Source: Candidatus Pacearchaeota archaeon (GTDB lineage: Archaea; Nanobdellota; Nanobdellia; Pacearchaeales; GW2011-AR1). From it: a stretch of 32,158 nt of DNA. The position numbers and the translations under genes were made by a program. The notes beneath the pieces are model-generated. The model did no database searches. It was not told where the DNA came from and saw nothing but the letters and a program-made list of their open reading frames with translations. Each line of letters opens with the position of its first letter. The first letter of the stretch is position 1. Below, piece by piece: positions 26,322 through 32,158 of this stretch. The stretch is from the NCBI GenBank assembly GCA_018304985.1, contig JAGVWP010000042.1, positions 1-32,158 of the forward strand, in the 5' to 3' direction.

Positions 26322-29300
26322 ATGGGAAGGACTCGTATAGCAAGTGCTGACTTAAGTGAGCTTAGAAAGAGAATTTCTGAGTGCAAAGAAAATAAAAGAA
26401 AGGTCGAATCATATTTATTTGATTTAAAAGATAAATGGATTTTTAAGGAGATAAGTTCTTCCGAGTATGAAAATGCTCTTAATGAAAAAAGAGACGGGAG
26501 AACGCTTGAAGAATGGGTTGAATTCTATGATGATTATATATCAAAATGCGAGATTCAAATAAATAAAAATCAAAGCATCATTGATAAAAGCAAAAATATT
26601 TTTCTCTTGGTTTTAATTCCTATAATTATAATTGCTTTATTAGTCTCTTTATATTTCATAAAGCCAGCCACAATTATTGGCCTTGTAATTAATGAAAATC
26701 AAAAAATATTAACACAGGAATTAAATATTAACACAAATAATTCAGCATATTACAATTGGCAACCAACTGCCTACGGAGAATTAACTTCTGTTGATATTTC
26801 AGGAACATTTGAAAAAACCAGCAAAGATGGCTATGTAAAAATTTATCTTAAAGACATAATAATCTTTGATTCTTCTCAGGAAATTAAAAAAGGCACAATA
26901 ACCGGCAGTGCAATAAAAAAAACAGAAACTGAAAACCCTAATTTTCTTGAAAAATTATTCTCGCTGTTCTCATTTAAAGCTAGGATAACAGGCAAAGCTT
27001 CGGAAAACAGCCAGCCCGCACAAGAATCAAGTTCAAATCAGCAAGAAAATCCATCACAAGATCAAGGACAGAAAGAATCCCAAGATTCTACATCATCTTC
27101 AGAAGAAAACAAACAAGAAAATCCAAACAAGGATGAAGCAGCTCCTCAAAAGGAAACGAGTCCTTCCCAAGAGGAGCCTTCTTCTTCTGAAACAGCAAAT
27201 GAAAATACCAATGAAGCAGGCAATAACACAGAAACACAACCATCTGAAAAAGAATCTTCTCAAGATCAGACAGTTAATGAATCAGAACATAATGAACAGG
27301 AACAGAATGCACAGAATTCAGAAAGCAATAATGAAACAGCAGGTAATGTGAACAAAGATAAAACTGGTGAAAAAACAGATGGGCAGCAAAATTCTGAAAA
27401 TCAATTAATTGAATTTTTAAATGCCTGCCAGGAAACTTGCGATTTATCCAAGCTTAATCTGATTGAAGACTCTTATAATTTAAGAATAGAAATATCAAAT
27501 GCAAATTTAAATCTCAAAAAAATAAAATACTCTATTTTGCCTTTAGAAAAGCCAGAAAAACAGGCAGAAGAAAATAAAGCTGAAGAAAATGCTGCAGAAA
27601 TAAATGAAACAATTAAGGAAGAAATTAATGAAACCAAAATAGAAAATATAACACAAAATATAACCTCAAAGCCAACTCTAATAAAAGATATTCCGAACAT
27701 TGAAATACAGAAAAACACATTTGCAATAATAAAAGTAAATAATTATTTCTCAAACGCAGACCAATATTACGTTCTTCAGGCAGAAAACCTATCAACTACA
27801 ACTTACGACCACATTATCCGTATTAATCCAGATGCTAACTTCACTGGAACGAGAACAATAAAGCTGATAGTTAAAAACCTTAAGGGAGAGCAAACAGAAA
27901 GCAATTACTTTAATTTAACTATTTCAGAAAATGTTCTAGCCCCGGTGTTTATTAAAGACATTCAGGATATAGCTATAAATAAAAATAGCTTTTCTCAGTT
28001 GACTTTAACAGAATATTTCTCAAACGCAGACCAGTATTTCATGCTGCAGACAGAGGATATAACAACCTCTTTAATTGAAAACAATATAATAAAATTAACT
28101 CCAAGGGGAAATTTCACAGGCATTAGAAAAAGCAGCATAATTGCATTTAATGAATTTGGGGGAGTTGAGAGCAACGAGTTTACAATAAATGTTTTAGACA
28201 TAACACAAGAAATTCCTGAAGAGGAGAATATAACAAAGGAATTTAATTTTACAGAATTAGGAATAAATATTTCAACACTCCAGTATAAAGCTGTGATTAA
28301 TAAGCCTGTAAAATGGATTAAAGTTATTAATGCTGAAAAAGCAGAAGATATTCAAAACTTAACCATTGAGCTTCCAAAAAAAGCTGAAAATATTTCTATT
28401 AAAACAGGGGAAGAAATACAGCAGGCACTGGCGGAAATTGGCAAATACAATAATATTATTGAAGATGCCTCTCAAACAGGTTCTATATTAGGAATAACAG
28501 GGAATGTCGCGCTTGACATAAGCAATAGTGGGGGAATTATAACAAAGCTGTGGAGATGGCTAAAAAGCCTGACAAGGTCAGGAATAACCGGAAATGTTAT
28601 ACAGGAATCAGAAATAAAAAGCGATATTTCAGAACTGCCAGATAAAAAAGAAATTAATCTCGGAAGTATTGCTGAAAAAACAAATGAGTCAGATATTGCA
28701 GTAGAGTATTATACACAAGGGCCGGTTGCTGAAGAAGAAAATATTTCTAATGGAAAAAGAATTTTTATTTCTTCAGCTGATGAAGAAAACTATACAGATA
28801 TTCTTGCCTTCAGCGAGGTTCCGGAAAAATTCAAGAAAGGGCAGGAATCTCAAATAAAAATTTACTGGCGTGAAAAAAACTCATACGTCAATTTTACAGC
28901 TTACGATGCTGATAATAATGGGATGCTGGATTATGTTGCATGGATTGTTCCCCATTTGTCAAACCAGACATTTGATATTATTATAATTACAAAAGCAGAA
29001 CACTTGGATGAAAATAAAATATTTATATCGGATATTTATGAACAGGTGAAAGAGCTGGATGGAAACTGGAGCGAAGAAATTCCAGACAGCCATTATGTTA
29101 GAGTTACTTTTGAAAGAAACTTGACTAAAGATAATGATATTACATTATATCCAAGAATTGTTTCAGGAAATCCAAGAATCAGTGTTTATGAATTTAATAA
29201 ATTAGATTTAATTGCTGAATTTTCTTCCCTGAATTCAGACCAATATAATAAAATATTCTTGACAAACTTAATTTCTGAAAGCCAGGATGTTTTTGACCTT

Positions 29301-32075
29301 AAAATAGTTGGCGGCAGCATTGAAATTGACCATATTATTGACCCGACCTGGCAGGAAAACGTGGCAAATGGAACCAATCCAGTTTATAATGGAACTCTTG
29401 CTGAAACAAAACTGCAGAGGGTTGCCAACAGCACAATGGCTGCTGGGGATGTTGCAAAAATAACTGCTAAAGATAATGTTCCATTTTGGGTGCCAGGGAA
29501 TACTACTGCTTTAGATACTTATGTTTTTGTAAATTTTACAATTGTTTCTTCAGGTTACACTGCAATAAATGTTTCAGTTTGGAGCAATATTTCATCTACA
29601 ACTTCTACTAGTGTTAAAATAGCTTTATGGAATTTTTCTGCAGGAGCTTCAGGAAACTGGACAAGTGTTACAACTGGAGGAAGCACAGCAAATACACTGT
29701 TATCTTATAAATTTACATATTTCAGCGATTTTGTTTCAAGCAATCAGGTAAGGGTTATGGCTTATGAAAGTAGTGGCGCCACCAGGCAACTCATGATTGA
29801 TTATATCGGCATTAATGTTTCAGTAGACACACAACAGCCAGTTGTAGCTTTTACATATCCAGCAAATAGCTCTAATTATTCATCAAATTCAATCGGAGTA
29901 AACTACACTGTTTCAGATGATGGAACTTTGTCAAGATGCGCATGGACAAACAATACTGGAGTAACAAATAAAACCATAACCTGTAATACAAACATCTCTG
30001 GGGAAACCTGGCTTCAAGGCATTAACAATATTACAATTTATGCAAATGATAGCGTGGCAAATTCAAATTCCTCAACAATAACCTTTTTTGTGGATTCAGT
30101 TAATCCTTCTATAAACATAACAGCTCCGCTAAATGCATCCAATCTTTCAACATCAACTGTAGAAGTAAACTACACAGTTTCTGATTTGAATTTGCAGGCA
30201 TGCAAATGGACAAATTCTTCGGGAAGATTTAATACAACAATAGCATGCGGCGCAAATATTTCTTTTTCATGGTTTGAAGGCTGGAATAATATTACAATTT
30301 ATGCAAATGACAGCTTTAATTTTGTGAATTCAACAACAGTAAGTTTCTTTGTTGATTCACAGATACCGTATTTTACCCACGAAATTCCAAACCAGGAATC
30401 AACTAATGGCTCGGGCTTTAATTATGATGTTAATGCAACAGACGATGGAATAGGATTGCAGGCTTACAAAGTCAATGATTCAACATTCACAGTTAATTCA
30501 TCAGGATGGATAACAAATGCAAGCGCTTTGGACGTTTCATTATACTATATTAATATAAGCATTAATGATTCATTAGGAAACCAGAATTCAACTGTATTTT
30601 ATGTAAACACAACCGCTCCATCAAATACTCCGCCCCAAATAGTTCAGGTATTTAATTCTTCTTTCATTCAAAGCGGAATAACCTTGAATGACGGGCCTTC
30701 TGATACAAACATTACAATAAACTTCACAGCTTATGATGCAGAAGGAGCATCTAACTTAAATTCTTCAAGCGCAATGATTAATATAACCAGAGGTGGTGAA
30801 CCTGTAAGAGCTAATTCTTCATGCGCTCAAATAAATGCCGCAGGAAATCAGGCAAATTACACATGCCAGGTTACATTATACTGGTTTGACAGCGACGGCC
30901 CGTGGAATATAACTGCATCTATAAAAGATAACTTGCAGGAATTTGCCCAGAATTCAACAACAACTTTAGTAATAAACACTTTAACAGGATTTGTTGTATC
31001 AAGCTCTTTATCTTTTTCATCAATAAATCCAGGGTCAGTAAACAACACTCCAACAGGAAATTTAAGATTAAATAATACTGGAAATCAGATGATTGTTACA
31101 GGAAGCATAAGCGTTAATGCAACAAGCTTAAGGGGAGAGCAGGATATTACAAAATACTTTTACAGCGGAAATTTCTCAATAAGCAATAACACTGCAGCAG
31201 GAAAACCAGAATGTGATATACTAACTTCATCAGGCGGAGGAACAGCTATAAATCTTTCAGAAATTTCAGGAAATAGCTTTGTGCCTGTAAACGGAACTTA
31301 TGTTAATGCAACTCTGACAAGAGGAAATTTCACTGTAAATAACGGGGAAACAGGCCAGGAAGATTTATACATTTGCCTGAGAATTGCAGGCTCTGAACTA
31401 AGCTCTCAGGCTTATTCTACTTCGTCTCTGGGCTCGTGGACAATAAAAATTGCATTAGCAGTATTTACACTTGGAAGCGGGGCCAGAAATGTCAAAACAA
31501 AAACATTGCCAAAGAAAAAGAAAAAATTAAAAGAGGACAGGCTGTCAAAAACACTGCTTTTGACAGCAGACGAGCTTAAAGAGAAATATTCCTTGAACAA
31601 TGCTGAAACACTGAGATTTATTATAAAACAGCTGGGCGAAAAATATAAAGTTGGAGATGATGAAATAAAAGAAATACTGGGGTTGACCACTAAAGAAAAT
31701 ATTCCCGTAACTATTTTTTCCAAAGAGCTTGGAGGCTTGGAGGCTTTATGCAAATATATGAAGGAGAATTTAGGAATGAGCTACCATGAAATTGCTGAAA
31801 AACTTAAAAGAAATGACAGAACTGTCTGGACTGCTTATAAAAAATCTTTAGAAAAACAAAAAACACCTATGGAAATTAGGGAAACAGAAATATTGCTGCC
31901 AATTAAAATATTTAAGAAAGAACATACAATTTTAGAAGCAGTTATTGTTTATTTAAAAGAAGTAAAAAGATTAAATTATCGGGAAATAGGTGAATTATTG
32001 GGCAGAGACCAGAGAAATGTCTACACAATTTACTCAAGAGCAGTAAGGAAATTAAAAAGGATACTGTCAAGTTAG
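26322..32075 (+). CDS. Giant surface-type protein with Ig/cadherin-like repeats and C-terminal tandem HTH-like domains
   Basis: 1917 aa; TM NIFLLVLIPIIIIALLVSLYFI, Ser/Glu/Gln/Asn-rich stretch, tandem beta repeats, many NxS/T, C-terminal LSYHEIAEKL/LNYREIGELL-type HTHs. Confidence 0.75.
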   Translation: MGRTRIASADLSELRKRISECKENKRKVESYLFDLKDKWIFKEISSSEYENALNEKRDGRTLEEWVEFYDDYISKCEIQINKNQSIIDKSKNIFLLVLIPIIIIALLVSLYFIKPATIIGLVINENQKILTQELNINTNNSAYYNWQPTAYGELTSVDISGTFEKTSKDGYVKIYLKDIIIFDSSQEIKKGTITGSAIKKTETENPNFLEKLFSLFSFKARITGKASENSQPAQESSSNQQENPSQDQGQKESQDSTSSSEENKQENPNKDEAAPQKETSPSQEEPSSSETANENTNEAGNNTETQPSEKESSQDQTVNESEHNEQEQNAQNSESNNETAGNVNKDKTGEKTDGQQNSENQLIEFLNACQETCDLSKLNLIEDSYNLRIEISNANLNLKKIKYSILPLEKPEKQAEENKAEENAAEINETIKEEINETKIENITQNITSKPTLIKDIPNIEIQKNTFAIIKVNNYFSNADQYYVLQAENLSTTTYDHIIRINPDANFTGTRTIKLIVKNLKGEQTESNYFNLTISENVLAPVFIKDIQDIAINKNSFSQLTLTEYFSNADQYFMLQTEDITTSLIENNIIKLTPRGNFTGIRKSSIIAFNEFGGVESNEFTINVLDITQEIPEEENITKEFNFTELGINISTLQYKAVINKPVKWIKVINAEKAEDIQNLTIELPKKAENISIKTGEEIQQALAEIGKYNNIIEDASQTGSILGITGNVALDISNSGGIITKLWRWLKSLTRSGITGNVIQESEIKSDISELPDKKEINLGSIAEKTNESDIAVEYYTQGPVAEEENISNGKRIFISSADEENYTDILAFSEVPEKFKKGQESQIKIYWREKNSYVNFTAYDADNNGMLDYVAWIVPHLSNQTFDIIIITKAEHLDENKIFISDIYEQVKELDGNWSEEIPDSHYVRVTFERNLTKDNDITLYPRIVSGNPRISVYEFNKLDLIAEFSSLNSDQYNKIFLTNLISESQDVFDLKIVGGSIEIDHIIDPTWQENVANGTNPVYNGTLAETKLQRVANSTMAAGDVAKITAKDNVPFWVPGNTTALDTYVFVNFTIVSSGYTAINVSVWSNISSTTSTSVKIALWNFSAGASGNWTSVTTGGSTANTLLSYKFTYFSDFVSSNQVRVMAYESSGATRQLMIDYIGINVSVDTQQPVVAFTYPANSSNYSSNSIGVNYTVSDDGTLSRCAWTNNTGVTNKTITCNTNISGETWLQGINNITIYANDSVANSNSSTITFFVDSVNPSINITAPLNASNLSTSTVEVNYTVSDLNLQACKWTNSSGRFNTTIACGANISFSWFEGWNNITIYANDSFNFVNSTTVSFFVDSQIPYFTHEIPNQESTNGSGFNYDVNATDDGIGLQAYKVNDSTFTVNSSGWITNASALDVSLYYINISINDSLGNQNSTVFYVNTTAPSNTPPQIVQVFNSSFIQSGITLNDGPSDTNITINFTAYDAEGASNLNSSSAMINITRGGEPVRANSSCAQINAAGNQANYTCQVTLYWFDSDGPWNITASIKDNLQEFAQNSTTTLVINTLTGFVVSSSLSFSSINPGSVNNTPTGNLRLNNTGNQMIVTGSISVNATSLRGEQDITKYFYSGNFSISNNTAAGKPECDILTSSGGGTAINLSEISGNSFVPVNGTYVNATLTRGNFTVNNGETGQEDLYICLRIAGSELSSQAYSTSSLGSWTIKIALAVFTLGSGARNVKTKTLPKKKKKLKEDRLSKTLLLTADELKEKYSLNNAETLRFIIKQLGEKYKVGDDEIKEILGLTTKENIPVTIFSKELGGLEALCKYMKENLGMSYHEIAEKLKRNDRTVWTAYKKSLEKQKTPMEIRETEILLPIKIFKKEHTILEAVIVYLKEVKRLNYREIGELLGRDQRNVYTIYSRAVRKLKRILSS

Positions 32076-32157
32076 TGTGATATAATTATCTTGAACAAAT
32101 TTTATTAAACTCAATAACTTATTCCTTCCCAATTCTAAATCTATTCCTGCTTCTTCT
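32067..32157 (-). CDS. Partial 3' end of a minus-strand ORF (...EEAGIDLELGRNKLLSLIKFVQDNYITLT*)
   Basis: Open frame from the window edge to TGA; slight antisense overlap with the giant ORF end. Confidence 0.35.
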   Translation of the reverse strand, partial: EEAGIDLELGRNKLLSLIKFVQDNYITLT

Positions 32158-32158
32158 G

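Noticed and set aside
27000-27400. Ser/Glu/Gln/Asn-rich stretch as a frameshift artefact
   Set aside because: The frame continues cleanly into conserved-looking beta repeats, so it is better read as a linker.
1-32158. CRISPR array or second DGR variable repeat
   Set aside because: No regularly spaced direct repeats were seen, and no other copy of the TR core (GCTGATTCCGACTAC) was noticed outside the VR and TR by eye.

Overview
This looks like a low-GC archaeal chromosomal segment, probably DPANN (Woesearchaeota/Pacearchaeota-like; lineage inferred from RadB, TFS, DUF1931, XerA, class II LysRS and the intron-containing tRNA). The standout is a compact, apparently avd-less diversity-generating retroelement (DGR) at about 3126-5311. 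It has a variable-protein gene, a ~90-bp variable repeat (VR) and a ~90-bp template repeat (TR). By hand alignment they differ at 20 of 27 TR adenines and at only 1 of 63 other positions. There is a 5-bp hairpin just past the VR, a run of three stem-loops abutting the TR, and a reverse transcriptase split at a G8 homopolymer. Other notable items: an AmrS-like radical-SAM protein lacking all three cluster cysteines; a tRNA-Met-like 3' half in the leader of a histone-fold gene; a PIN/RHH toxin-antitoxin with a 26-bp perfect palindromic operator; a topoisomerase I with a ~547-aa LAGLIDADG intein carrying an embedded Xre-type HTH, inserted in the Toprim motif; an HTH-MNT/HEPN pair; a tRNA-Lys with an ~81-nt intron; dispersed intergenic hairpin repeats; and a 1917-aa surface-type protein ending in two HTH-like domains. 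All calls are from reading the sequence; no database search or folding was run.
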